DNA from: Akkermansia sp.
GTDB taxonomy: Bacteria > Verrucomicrobiota > Verrucomicrobiia > Verrucomicrobiales > Akkermansiaceae
Assembly (NCBI GenBank): GCA_017415555.1
Contig: JAFQGF010000040.1
Span: forward strand, 57,180 to 121,179
Direction: 5' to 3'
DNA: 64,000 nt
Within the stretch, counting starts at the first letter, position 1. Every line of letters starts with the position of its first letter. This document shows, in pieces, positions 48,522 to 56,485 of the stretch. Under the pieces are notes generated by a model. That model did no database searches. It had not been told where the DNA came from and saw only the letters and a program-made list of their open reading frames with translations. Both the position numbers and the translations under genes were made by a program.

Positions 48522-50777
48522 ATGAACATGCGTACCACCCTTATGCTGATGGCCGCCTCCGTGGCGCCCATCTACGCACAACAGCCGTCAGCCCCGGCCG
48601 AACAGGTTTACACCAGCCTGGCTACCCCTGCTCCTGCCACCTCTGCCACTCCTGCACAGCGCGCAGCCGCTTATCCTGCGCTCGCGCACATCCCGGCAGA
48701 GATTGAGGCTCTGTTCACCATCAACAACATCGGCAGCACAGCCCGCACCATCTGCGAGCTGAGCAACGAGATGCCCCCCGCCGAAGCTCTGCAGCTGCAG
48801 AGCGTGGCTCTGGCTGCGGGCGAAGGTCTGCTGGCTTCCCTGCAGTCTCTGGAACCCTGGCTCTGCAAATCCGCAGAGGAAGAAAGCTTCCCCAAAATCT
48901 GGGAGGCTGGAGCCGCTGACCCTGCCAAGGGTATCATCACCCGCCTGGTGAAGGATTACAGCGACAAAGTACACAAGGCTGCCATGGATAACATGGCCAA
49001 CATTAAACTGCCCCCCGTCTACGCTGTTCTCACCTCCACTCCGGAGGGGGCAGCTACGCTGAACGAATGGTATAACCTCGCCATGCAGAGCATGCAGGAA
49101 AGCATGACCCCCGGAGAAGATGAAGCTGTGGAAATCAACGGCTACTCCGGTATTAAGCACAACCTGAAGGGCGAAACTTATGTGCATCCCGATTACGATT
49201 TTGATTACGAGACCGGTGAAGTAACAAAAAAAGAGCTCACAGCAGACCAGAAAGCCGTCAGTGACGAGCTGGACAAGCGCAGCATCTATGTACTGCTCAA
49301 GCAGCAGGGCAATACTCTGCTCGCCATCGTTTGTGAAGACCCTGCCACCATCCGTCAATCGAACTCGCCGGAGACATCCGTTCTCGCCACAGACAAGCTG
49401 GCGGCCGCAGACGCCAACCTCAGCAAAACACCGGAGGCACTCTGCTGGGTAGCAGGTGGCCTGAACAGCGTAAGCAACAAGATGCAGTTTGCTCCGTACA
49501 TCGGCATGGCAGACATCGTGCAGAACACCTTTGCCGAACTTGCCACCACAGACAGCGCCAACGCCACCACCTGGCAGGCAGCTGCCGCAGGAGCAAAAAT
49601 GCTGACCAATACCTTCACCACCCTTCTTCTGCCCGAGTCCAATACTCCGGATTTGATCCAGGTCTGGCATGGTGACAACAGCCTCGAGATTCAATATAAC
49701 TCGTCTGCCAACGGCATCAGCTATGCCCCCGGCAAACTTGTTCTCACCTCTCAGGCAGACAAGCCCGGTAACATTCTCTACATGGAGAGCACCTTCTACG
49801 AGAGCATGGCGGGTATACCCACTTGTGACCAGCTACTGGATGCAGTGGTGAGCGTAGTAGATGGATTCTTTGCCACCATCCCGGCCGAGGCCCAAGCCGC
49901 CACAGCTGAGCAGATTGCCATGGGCAAAGCCTTCCTGCCGGAGGTAAAACAAGTATTCTCCTCCCTGCAGACAATAGGCAGCGGGATGAGCAACAGCGTC
50001 GCCTTCACCATGGATAGCGCCGGCAGCATGCCCATGATACTCGGTGGCACCCCCGGCAATACAGCCGCAATGCCCCGCCTCTGCCTCTACACCGGCGTGG
50101 CAGACCGCAGCAAGCTGTCCCAGGGATGGGATACACTGGTAAAAACGGCAAGTGAAGTGGCCGCCAAACTGGGCAGCGACCCTGCCGTCGTCAATATGCT
50201 GCCCATTGTTCCCACGCCTCTGGGCAACGCCATTTCCTACAGCATCTCCCTTCCCTGGTTCACCCCGGACATGGTTCCCAACATCACCGTGAGTGACACG
50301 GCCTTCACCGCCGGCACCTCCTCCAACTACAATGCGGAGGTGGCAGCAGCCGCTACCGGCAGCATGCCATTCACCGGTGCTGTGTGCAGCATCAAGTTCG
50401 CGCCGCTGGCCACCACTGCCCGAGGCATTGCGAACGAGCTGGAAAAAGCCGTGCAGCAGGAAAAAGAACCGCTGACCCTCGGCGTGGAGGGCGAGGCCGC
50501 CGCTGACGAGGATTTCGAAGTCGTGGAAGAACAGGAGCAGCTTCCCACGCAGGTGTGTTCCTCCGATGAAGAGGACTACATCGAGGAAGATGACTACGAA
50601 GAAGAAGATCGTTACGTCTACCGTGAGCCCTCCCCCGCAGAGCAGAAAGCCTCCCAGGCAGACGATATTGCAGACGCCTGCGAAAGCGTAGCCAAATATG
50701 TGGAGCGTCTGGATTCCACGGCAACCGTCGACAACGGCACCTGCACCTGGCGCATCAGCATCAAGTTCAAGAAGTAA
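48522..50777 (+). CDS. Large exported protein of unknown function with acidic linker
   Basis: A 751-residue protein that I do not recognise. A signal peptide ('MNMRTTLMLMAASVAPIYAQ') suggests export. The body (about 40-640) mixes helices and strands, with repeated 'ALCWVAGGLNSVSNKMQFAP'-type and 'LATDKLAAADANLS' segments that resemble a repeated scaffold. Near 660-700 is a strongly acidic tail ('DEEDYIEEDDYEEEDRY'), followed by a short helical ending with basic 'RISIKFKK'. It has a near-consensus promoter and a strong terminator, so it is a single, probably well-expressed unit. Possibly an outer-membrane or cell-surface protein; nothing better can be said. Confidence 0.75.
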   Translation: MNMRTTLMLMAASVAPIYAQQPSAPAEQVYTSLATPAPATSATPAQRAAAYPALAHIPAEIEALFTINNIGSTARTICELSNEMPPAEALQLQSVALAAGEGLLASLQSLEPWLCKSAEEESFPKIWEAGAADPAKGIITRLVKDYSDKVHKAAMDNMANIKLPPVYAVLTSTPEGAATLNEWYNLAMQSMQESMTPGEDEAVEINGYSGIKHNLKGETYVHPDYDFDYETGEVTKKELTADQKAVSDELDKRSIYVLLKQQGNTLLAIVCEDPATIRQSNSPETSVLATDKLAAADANLSKTPEALCWVAGGLNSVSNKMQFAPYIGMADIVQNTFAELATTDSANATTWQAAAAGAKMLTNTFTTLLLPESNTPDLIQVWHGDNSLEIQYNSSANGISYAPGKLVLTSQADKPGNILYMESTFYESMAGIPTCDQLLDAVVSVVDGFFATIPAEAQAATAEQIAMGKAFLPEVKQVFSSLQTIGSGMSNSVAFTMDSAGSMPMILGGTPGNTAAMPRLCLYTGVADRSKLSQGWDTLVKTASEVAAKLGSDPAVVNMLPIVPTPLGNAISYSISLPWFTPDMVPNITVSDTAFTAGTSSNYNAEVAAAATGSMPFTGAVCSIKFAPLATTARGIANELEKAVQQEKEPLTLGVEGEAAADEDFEVVEEQEQLPTQVCSSDEEDYIEEDDYEEEDRYVYREPSPAEQKASQADDIADACESVAKYVERLDSTATVDNGTCTWRISIKFKK

Positions 50778-50800
50778 ACCTTTGCTTCTGAGAGAAATTC

Positions 50801-50833
50801 AAAGAGCCGCCCCTGCACCGGGGCGGCTCTTTT
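50801..50833. terminator. Bidirectional intrinsic terminator
   Basis: Perfect 12-bp stem AAGAGCCGCCCC (50802-50813) with GGGGCGGCTCTT (50820-50831), 6-nt loop, T-run to the right and A-run to the left. It separates the exported protein from the convergent ABC permease. Confidence 0.93.
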
Positions 50834-50856
50834 CATAGCCGGGACGAGCCGGTGCT

Positions 50857-52377
50857 TCAAGCCTTAATACGTCCTCTCCACATCAGGAGAGCCAGCACCA
50901 CTACCACCACCGCGCCGGATATGCCACAGCATACGGGAAGCATATCCTCAAGCAGCCGCATAAACACGCCACCTCCGGTACCCGGCAATACCGCCACAAT
51001 ACAGGAACGCAGCGATGCGTCCACCGACATGGAATCCAACACAAGCGGGCTCCCAAGAATTGCGAACACAGCCCCGACCACCAACGCCAGCACAGCACAC
51101 AACACAGGGCGATTCGGATTCGTTCTGCGGCTCATCATGTCCGTAAGCAGGAGTGCGAGCAGCAAAAGAGATGCTTGATTCAGGAAACCCAAGCCACTGA
51201 GCAGCCCTATCGTCTGAATCGTTGTCTCCGGAGACTTGCAAAACTCTGCAAAATAGGCGTTATCGGGGGACATTCCGCTATGGTAAGTCTGCCAAAGAGC
51301 TACCCCCCAATTCAGCACCAGCATCAGCACGCAGTAAAAAGCAGCTTGTCCTACACCGGGAGTCTGCAAGTAGGTAGGTAACACGGGCCAGGCACGGCGA
51401 CTGTGTGCCGGCAGGGCATAAGTTGGCAGCAAAGCATCGCTCAAGCACACCAGCCCGGTAAAGAAGAGAGAGAACCCCAGTTGCTCCTTTACCAGCTCGG
51501 AATTCTCCGGTAGCAGGTACACCAGCACAGGCACAATGGCCAGAGGCAGCAGCGCCAGCAGACGCACCGCCCTCGAGCAGTTCTCCGCAGGAGCTGCATA
51601 ACTGCGGCGCGCAAGCTCCAACAACGCCCAGATCAGCAGCAGAGCATCCACCAGCTTAACAGCAAGAGAATACCCTGTAAAGCCTTTCAGTAAATCAGCC
51701 AGAGGATTATAACCCGGGTGGATAAACATGTCAATCGTCACATAATTGTCAATGAACCACCCAAGCACATTCATCAGCACGACTGCAGCCGCTACTAAAC
51801 GGAAGATGCGGCTCAATTGCGCCAGGAACAGAAACACCGCAATCATCAGCACGCCTACACCCACCATCAACCCATAGCCCAGCCATTGCTGAGCCTCACT
51901 GAGCCGAGGACTCATCACGGCGCCCACGGAGCGCCCCAGAGAATCTGCCGGATTGATAGCCGGTAGCGGCTGAGCAGGCGGAGTCGTCTCCAGGCGCCAC
52001 CACAAAATAAGAGCCCCTACTCCGGCCACCAGTAGCAACTGCACCAGCGCGGAAAACCAGGTTCCCCACACAATGCGGCGGGAGCTCAGCGGTGTCAGCA
52101 TCATGAAGTTCGTGCCCTTCACCCCGGAATCCGCAGCCACTGCCGCTCCGGCGCGGTTCGGTATCACAAACCACATGAGCAGCACCCCGATGAGCACCAG
52201 AATGCCACCCCCGCCCAATTGCATTGTCTTCTGAGTTTCCAGCATAGCATCATACTGTACCCACACAGCAGCCAGCAAAGCCAGCGCAAGCATGGCTACA
52301 TAGCCACGGCTGCGCCAGCTGCGACGCATATCCCGCACCAGAGCTGCAGGCAAATAATCGGATAAATACCTGTTCAT
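50857..52377 (-). CDS. ABC-2-type exporter permease
   Basis: A 506-residue inner-membrane protein with about 11-12 hydrophobic segments in two blocks ('YVAMLALALLAAVWVQYDAM' at the N-terminus, later 'SLLLLALLLTDMM' and 'CGISGAVVVVVLALLM' at the C-terminus). The longer ORF extends 80 residues upstream, but the ATG at 52377 overlaps the ATPase stop (ATGA), and the sequence before it is a frame artefact. It is the membrane partner of the ATPase encoded upstream. The family is ABC-2/NatB-like by layout, although motifs in permeases are weak. The substrate is unknown. Confidence 0.78.
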   Translation of the reverse strand: MNRYLSDYLPAALVRDMRRSWRSRGYVAMLALALLAAVWVQYDAMLETQKTMQLGGGGILVLIGVLLMWFVIPNRAGAAVAADSGVKGTNFMMLTPLSSRRIVWGTWFSALVQLLLVAGVGALILWWRLETTPPAQPLPAINPADSLGRSVGAVMSPRLSEAQQWLGYGLMVGVGVLMIAVFLFLAQLSRIFRLVAAAVVLMNVLGWFIDNYVTIDMFIHPGYNPLADLLKGFTGYSLAVKLVDALLLIWALLELARRSYAAPAENCSRAVRLLALLPLAIVPVLVYLLPENSELVKEQLGFSLFFTGLVCLSDALLPTYALPAHSRRAWPVLPTYLQTPGVGQAAFYCVLMLVLNWGVALWQTYHSGMSPDNAYFAEFCKSPETTIQTIGLLSGLGFLNQASLLLLALLLTDMMSRRTNPNRPVLCAVLALVVGAVFAILGSPLVLDSMSVDASLRSCIVAVLPGTGGGVFMRLLEDMLPVCCGISGAVVVVVLALLMWRGRIKA

Positions 52378-53312
52378 TTCCTTTCCTGTAAAATATTGAC
52401 AAATGTTTCCTCCAGATTCCGGCGGTAGCGAGCCACCTCCGTTACCAAATTCTCCGCACAGAGCGCACGCAGGGCAAGCGCCTGCGCTTCCTCTCCATCC
52501 GCCTTGCAGACAGCCTGCACACAGCCATTCTCCAGCACACAGGCACCCTCCCAGCCGGGATTTTCGGCCAGCCAGGCCAGCAAGGGGGTGCTCTCCTTCG
52601 CAGGGCGGATGCTGTAGCAACACCCCTTTTCCACTTGTTCCGCCAGCTCTTCCTGAGACCCCCGGCGTATGATATGCCCCTTGTCCATGAATATCATGCT
52701 ATCACACATCTCCGCCAGTTCCGAAAGAATGTGGGAGCTGATGAGTAGTGTTTTACCCTGCTTCTGTAATTCGCGCACCAGTTGCTTAAACTCAATACGA
52801 GCCTGCGGGTCCAAGCCGGCTGCGGGCTCATCCATGACCAGAAAATCGGGGTTGCCTATAAGAGTGCGAGCCAACGAAAGACGCTGGGTCTGCCCCTTGG
52901 AAAGCTTGTTGATGTAGCGGTCTCGCAAGGCCTCAATACCGCAGAATGTCAGCACACGCGCCACCTCCTCCACACGTTTGCGCCCCGTCAGGCCATAGGC
53001 GCGCGCAAAGAAATCCACATACTCATGCACCGTTGTGTGGGGCAATGGGTCAAAACTGTCGGGCATCCACCCGATGCGGGCTCTCACCTTCTCCGGGTAA
53101 GCCATAGCATCCGTTCCGGCAAAGAAAATCTCGCCGCTATCGGGCAGATCCAGAGTTGTCAGAAGGCGCATTGTCGTTGTCTTACCCGCACCATTGGCAC
53201 CAATAAGCCCCACAGACTGCCCTGCCTGCAATTCAAAGGATATACCATCTACTGCCTTGACGGCTCCAAAATACCGTACCAGGTCAGTTACTTGTAATAT
53301 AGGCTCAGACAT
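52374..53312 (-). CDS. ABC transporter ATP-binding protein (exporter type)
   Basis: A 312-residue ATPase. Walker A 'GLIGANGAGKTTTMRLLTTL' lies near residue 36, the signature is 'NKLSKGQTQRLSLARTLIGN', Walker B is 'PDFLVMDEPAAGLDPQ', and the H-loop is 'LLISSHILSELAEM'. The 'LSKGQ' form of the signature is typical of export systems of the NatA/CcmA type. The C-terminal 80 residues form an accessory domain. It overlaps the permease by ATGA and has a promoter 12 nt upstream of the ATG at 53312. The ORF could be read further upstream (to 53723), but that stretch lacks family similarity. Confidence 0.92.
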   Translation of the reverse strand: MSEPILQVTDLVRYFGAVKAVDGISFELQAGQSVGLIGANGAGKTTTMRLLTTLDLPDSGEIFFAGTDAMAYPEKVRARIGWMPDSFDPLPHTTVHEYVDFFARAYGLTGRKRVEEVARVLTFCGIEALRDRYINKLSKGQTQRLSLARTLIGNPDFLVMDEPAAGLDPQARIEFKQLVRELQKQGKTLLISSHILSELAEMCDSMIFMDKGHIIRRGSQEELAEQVEKGCCYSIRPAKESTPLLAWLAENPGWEGACVLENGCVQAVCKADGEEAQALALRALCAENLVTEVARYRRNLEETFVNILQERK

Positions 53313-53324
53313 AATGTTGGAGAC

Positions 53325-53353
53325 ATGGTATAGAAAATCCGCGGGCTGTACAA
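53325..53353 (-). promoter_or_regulatory. Promoter of the ABC exporter operon
   Basis: Minus-strand TTGTAC (53348-53353) and TACCAT (53325-53330), 17-bp spacer, ending 12 nt before the ATG at 53312. Confidence 0.6.
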
Positions 53354-53405
53354 GCTCAAAGCCAGACAGCACATCACTTTTCGCGGGCAATGTCACACTC
53401 ACACC

Positions 53406-53434
53406 TTGCGTAGTGGGGTCTACGCAGATATAAT
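53406..53434 (+). promoter_or_regulatory. Promoter of the small ORF-UDG-Sel1 operon
   Basis: TTGCGT (53406-53411), 17-bp spacer, perfect TATAAT (53429-53434). It is divergent from the ABC exporter promoter, about 50 bp away. Confidence 0.8.
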
Positions 53435-53447
53435 GGCACACAGACGG

Positions 53448-53582
53448 ATGAAACGCGTATCCCCCCATGCCACCGGACACAGCTTCCACCTCCCGGAAAT
53501 ACTCGATTGCCGGGAGTCCGCTGTGGTGCTTACCGGTGCCTGCACCGAGCTCAGCCAACACGACAACCGGAACACCCCCTGA
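53448..53582 (+). CDS. Possible small protein of 44 residues upstream of the UDG gene
   Basis: An ATG 13 nt downstream of a consensus -10 box opens a 44-codon frame ('MKRVSPHATGHSFHLPEIL' to 'QHDNRNTP') ending 10 nt before the UDG start. It has two cysteines and no hydrophobic segment. I do not recognise it. Its spacing from the promoter matches that of confirmed genes in this window, which is the main reason to list it; otherwise this would be simply a 150-nt leader for the UDG gene. Without homologues or a ribosome-binding site it remains tentative. Confidence 0.4.
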   Translation: MKRVSPHATGHSFHLPEILDCRESAVVLTGACTELSQHDNRNTP

Positions 53583-53592
53583 CCCATAAGCA

Positions 53593-54408
53593 ATGCGGAC
53601 CCTCAAACAGCTGGCTGTGGATGCCCTCAGCAACCTCCCCATGCAGGGACAAATGACCATTGCCGTGGATGCAGAAGCTCGCGCCATCCTCCGGGAGTGG
53701 ATGCTCGCTGCTCGCCACGGCATTCAGACACCGGCAGCCATGTCGCCCCCGGCGGCGGTGGCCACCCCACCACCGACAAATGCCCCGCAAACAGTAGAGG
53801 AAAAACTCGAGTGGCTGCGGAGCAAGGCTCAGAATTGGAAAGCAGCAAAAGCCCTCGGCACCTTGCGCGACACCATGGTCTTTGCCACCGGCACACCGCA
53901 CGCCCGGCTCATGCTGGTAGGAGAAGCCCCCGGCTATGAAGAAGAATTGCAACAGGAACCCTTTGTGGGGCCGGCAGGTCAGAAACTCACGCAAATTCTC
54001 GCGGCCATGGGTATCCAACGCAGCGAGGTCTACATCTCCAACATCTGCAAATTCCGCCCCTCCATGGGGCCGCAGCAAAACACAGCCAACCGGCCTCCCA
54101 GCGAAGCAGAAATCGCCGCCTGCCTCCCCATCATTCAGGCAGAAATCCGTGCCATCAGCCCTGCATGCATTGTCTGCCTGGGGGGCACAGCAGCCAGAGG
54201 GCTTCTCGGCCACGCTGCCAGTGTAGCCAGCCAGCGCGGCAAGTGGTTTGAAACACAAGGCATCCCCACACGCGTGACCTACCATCCCAGCTACCTGCTG
54301 CGCAATGATACCATCACAGCACGCCGTGCCGTATGGGAAGACATGCTCGCCGTTATGCAGAAACTCAGCATGAACATCAGCGAAAAACAACGCCGCTACT
54401 TCCAGTGA
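53593..54408 (+). CDS. Uracil-DNA glycosylase, family 4-like, with incomplete iron-sulfur cysteines
   Basis: A 271-residue protein. Motif A 'VGEAPGYEEELQQEPFVGPA' (near 109-128) and motif C 'TYHPSYLLRN' (near 229) match family 4 uracil-DNA glycosylases, which remove uracil from deaminated DNA. In the usual enzyme two cysteines sit about 30-40 residues before motif A and two after it. Here the later pair is visible ('NICKFRPS', 'AACLPII'), but the earlier pair is missing: the corresponding stretch 'SKAQNWKAAKALGTLRDTMV' has no cysteine. The first 75 residues form a Pro/Ala-rich extension. The Sel1 gene starts within its stop (GTGA). Confidence 0.87.
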   Translation: MRTLKQLAVDALSNLPMQGQMTIAVDAEARAILREWMLAARHGIQTPAAMSPPAAVATPPPTNAPQTVEEKLEWLRSKAQNWKAAKALGTLRDTMVFATGTPHARLMLVGEAPGYEEELQQEPFVGPAGQKLTQILAAMGIQRSEVYISNICKFRPSMGPQQNTANRPPSEAEIAACLPIIQAEIRAISPACIVCLGGTAARGLLGHAASVASQRGKWFETQGIPTRVTYHPSYLLRNDTITARRAVWEDMLAVMQKLSMNISEKQRRYFQ

Positions 54409-54992
54409 AGCTCCATACCGCCATACTCCCGGCAACAGCCCTGCTCCTCTGCGGCTGCACGGCCAATAACACCCCCATGATTGCAGCCCTTGCAGCAGAG
54501 GGTAACACCGCCGCCTGCTACGAGTATGGTCACCGCCTCCTCACCGGCCGCTTAGTTGCACAGAATCGGCCGCAGGCCATGAAATGGCTCCATCTCGCCG
54601 CGGATAAAGGAAGTATCCGTGCAGCTGCCGCGCTGGGCGCCTGCTACGCCAATGGAATCGGCACGCAGAAAAATACACAAAAAGCACGCCACTGGTACAC
54701 CATTGCCGCAGAAGCTCGCCACCCCCACGCAGAGATTGCCCTGGCCGAGCACTATATGAAGGTAGAACCCACTAATCCGCAGCTCGCCGTTCAGTACATC
54801 CGCTACGCGGCCATGCAGGGCTCACCGGAAGCCGCTTTCGGCATGTTCCTCTGCTTCATACAGGGATATGGGGTTCCCCGCCATCCCAAACTCGCCGGCG
54901 GGTGGCTCATCAACGCTGCAGAACTGGGACACCCTTGCGCTATCAGCCTTTTGGAGGACATTGCTGCCGCTTCTGCCCACTCAGCAGAATAA
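54405..54992 (+). CDS. Sel1-repeat lipoprotein
   Basis: A 195-residue lipoprotein starting at GTG 54405, which overlaps the UDG stop (GTGA). The signal peptide 'MKLHTAILPATALLLCGC' ends in a lipobox. Four or so Sel1-like repeats follow ('LGACYANGIGTQKNTQKAR', 'MFLCFIQGYGVPRHPKLAG'), so it is probably an envelope scaffold. A longer frame reaches 54333 but would lie wholly within the UDG gene. It resembles the Sel1 lipoprotein at 30766 in design but not closely in sequence. Coupling to a DNA-repair gene is probably incidental. Confidence 0.83.
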   Translation: MKLHTAILPATALLLCGCTANNTPMIAALAAEGNTAACYEYGHRLLTGRLVAQNRPQAMKWLHLAADKGSIRAAAALGACYANGIGTQKNTQKARHWYTIAAEARHPHAEIALAEHYMKVEPTNPQLAVQYIRYAAMQGSPEAAFGMFLCFIQGYGVPRHPKLAGGWLINAAELGHPCAISLLEDIAAASAHSAE

Positions 54993-55040
54993 TTTTTTGC
55001 CAAAAAAAATGACTTTTTTGCACATTTTTCAGAAATTTGC

Positions 55041-55069
55041 TTGACATTCGTAAACAAAACTGCCATAAT
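55041..55069 (+). promoter_or_regulatory. Promoter of the initiator tRNA gene
   Basis: Perfect TTGACA (55041-55046), 17-bp spacer, CATAAT (55064-55069). It predicts transcription from about 55076, some 32 nt before the mature tRNA. Confidence 0.82.
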
Positions 55070-55107
55070 TGCGGCGCACCCATACAGGATGCCGACAATA
55101 AGAAAAT

Positions 55108-55181
55108 CGCGGGATGGAGCAGTCTGGTAGCTCGTCAGGCTCATAACCTGAAGGCCGTAGGTTCAAATCCTACTCCCGCAA
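55108..55181 (+). tRNA. Initiator tRNA-Met (CAT), no encoded CCA
   Basis: A complete cloverleaf of 74 nt. The acceptor stem begins with an unpaired C1 opposite A72, the hallmark of initiator tRNAs. The anticodon loop is CTCATAA with anticodon CAT (55142-55144), flanked by TCAGG and CCTGA. The T arm is GTAGG-TTCAAAT-CCTAC, and the discriminator A (55181) is followed by CTC, so CCA must be added enzymatically. The usual three G-C pairs below the anticodon loop are reduced to two G-C pairs and one A-U pair. Confidence 0.96.
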
Positions 55182-55190
55182 CTCAGTAAA

Positions 55191-55221
55191 AGCTCAGTTC
55201 TCAGGAACTGAGCTTTTTTTT
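55191..55221 (+). terminator. tRNA-fMet terminator
   Basis: AGCTCAGTTC (55191-55200), loop TCAG, GAACTGAGCT (55205-55214), then seven T's. Confidence 0.95.
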
Positions 55222-55256
55222 CGATAGTAACAATACGGGGCAAGCCCCATTCTGTA

Positions 55257-55931
55257 TCAGATACCTTCGCGCTCACAGAATTGCCGGATGAGCACTTCCC
55301 CATACTGACGGGGGCTCATGCTGTCGGCATATCGTACGCGGTATTCTTCTTCCTCCCAGGGCATAAAGAAACGCTCATCCGGCCAAGGATCCAGCAAAAC
55401 CTCCAGACTCAGGTAATCGGAAATACAGGTGCGCTGCGCCTCATTCAGATCATAGCACTGAGCCCGCCGTACCACCATATTTTTCATCTCACTTCCAGGA
55501 TAGAACGTATCGAACGGCACCCCGCGCAAAGCGGCACTCATGAAGGCCGGTATCAGGAAGCGGAACGCATATGGGCCAACATAAGACAAACTACACTGAC
55601 AGGCCAGCAACAGGTCATCGGGTATATCGTGCCAGTTTTCGCGCTCCTCCAATGGAGCCAGCAAAGCCTGAGCCACCGGACTCATATAATCATCCTCCGC
55701 CTCACCACCCAATAGTACGCGCACCTCGCGATAGCAGGTCACCTCATCAAAAGCCCGGTCTATACGCTCAATCAGACGCTCCGCTTCAGGAGCTATTGGT
55801 CCAAGTTCCGTCTTAGTCAAACTGCGCTGCCACATTTTGCAGCGTTTTCCTAGCTCCACCAGAAACTCTTGAGCCTCTCGCACGTAACACTTCTCGAAAT
55901 TGCTCAGCAAAGAATGTCCCCCTATGTTCAT
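55257..55931 (-). CDS. DUF6714-like protein of unknown function
   Basis: A 224-residue soluble protein without a signal peptide. The central part, 'LIERIDRAFDEVTCYREVRV', then 'WHDIPDDLLLACQCSLSYVG' and 'AFRFLIPAFMSAAL', matches the layout of DUF6714 proteins, a small uncharacterised family often found in bacteria with immunity-like roles suspected but unproven. Three earlier in-frame ATGs exist, but the -10 box at 55939-55944 lies between them and 55931, so I chose the latter ('MNIGGHSLLS'). It is divergent from the Minf_1886 protein gene. Confidence 0.72.
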   Translation of the reverse strand: MNIGGHSLLSNFEKCYVREAQEFLVELGKRCKMWQRSLTKTELGPIAPEAERLIERIDRAFDEVTCYREVRVLLGGEAEDDYMSPVAQALLAPLEERENWHDIPDDLLLACQCSLSYVGPYAFRFLIPAFMSAALRGVPFDTFYPGSEMKNMVVRRAQCYDLNEAQRTCISDYLSLEVLLDPWPDERFFMPWEEEEYRVRYADSMSPRQYGEVLIRQFCEREGI

Positions 55932-55938
55932 GCTGCGC

Positions 55939-55967
55939 ATTCTACCCCATTTTTCTATGGCTTGCAA
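55939..55967 (-). promoter_or_regulatory. Promoter of the DUF6714-like gene (leaderless)
   Basis: Minus-strand TTGCAA (55962-55967) and TAGAAT (55939-55944), 17-bp spacer, -10 ending 7 nt before the ATG at 55931. Confidence 0.8.
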
Positions 55968-56040
55968 TACAAATTTGCTCAATGATTACACTCTCATGGG
56001 AAGCATCCTTGTATATTTTACCTGCTGGCAGTGTTTTGCA

Positions 56041-56069
56041 TTGCGCGCGCGTGACAGGCATGGTAAAGT
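56041..56069 (+). promoter_or_regulatory. Promoter of the Minf_1886-family gene (leaderless)
   Basis: TTGCGC (56041-56046), 17-bp spacer, TAAAGT (56064-56069) preceded by TG. It ends 6 nt before the ATG at 56076. Confidence 0.7.
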
Positions 56070-56075
56070 CAGGAC

Positions 56076-56471
56076 ATGCAACAGAGCTTTGAGAAAGCAG
56101 TGGAGATACTGGTGGAACGCTACCCGCAATATGCAGAGGAGGCTTATGAGTTTATGCGTGCCGGACTGGATGCAGCTTCCGATAAGTTCTGCAAGGAGGA
56201 CAAAAGTCCCCACCTAAGCGCACGGGAGTTGTATCTGGGAGCCTGTGCTTATGCCTTGGAGGAATACGGCCCGCTGGCAGCGAAGGTGCTGGATTTCTGG
56301 GGACTGAAGAGTTCTTCCGACTTCGGGCGCGTAGTATATAACCTCATTGAGGTGGGAGTGTTCGGCAAACAGAAGGGCGATACTCCGGAGCAATTTGACG
56401 AACTGCCCGACCTGCAACAGATTCTGAACGCTCCGTACATTGGCGACCGTTCTCCATTGACAGTAGAATAA
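56076..56471 (+). CDS. Minf_1886 family protein (Planctomycetes/Verrucomicrobia-specific)
   Basis: A 131-residue soluble protein. 'FEKAVEILVERYPQYAEEAY' followed by 'FMRAGLDAAS', 'HLSARELYLGACAYALEEYG' and 'WGLKSSSDFGRVVYNLIEVG' reproduce the whole-length signature of the small conserved family defined mainly from Planctomycetes and Verrucomicrobia. Function is unknown. It is a useful taxonomic marker for this window. It starts 6 nt after a -10 box, so its mRNA should be leaderless. The agmatine deiminase gene follows 14 bp later. Confidence 0.9.
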   Translation: MQQSFEKAVEILVERYPQYAEEAYEFMRAGLDAASDKFCKEDKSPHLSARELYLGACAYALEEYGPLAAKVLDFWGLKSSSDFGRVVYNLIEVGVFGKQKGDTPEQFDELPDLQQILNAPYIGDRSPLTVE

Positions 56472-56485
56472 CAGGCTTACACATC

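Noticed and set aside
52378..52623. N-terminal extension of the ABC permease frame
   Set aside because: The sequence overlaps the ATPase gene, is Cys/Gly-rich and unlike any permease; the ATGA overlap at 52374 defines the start.
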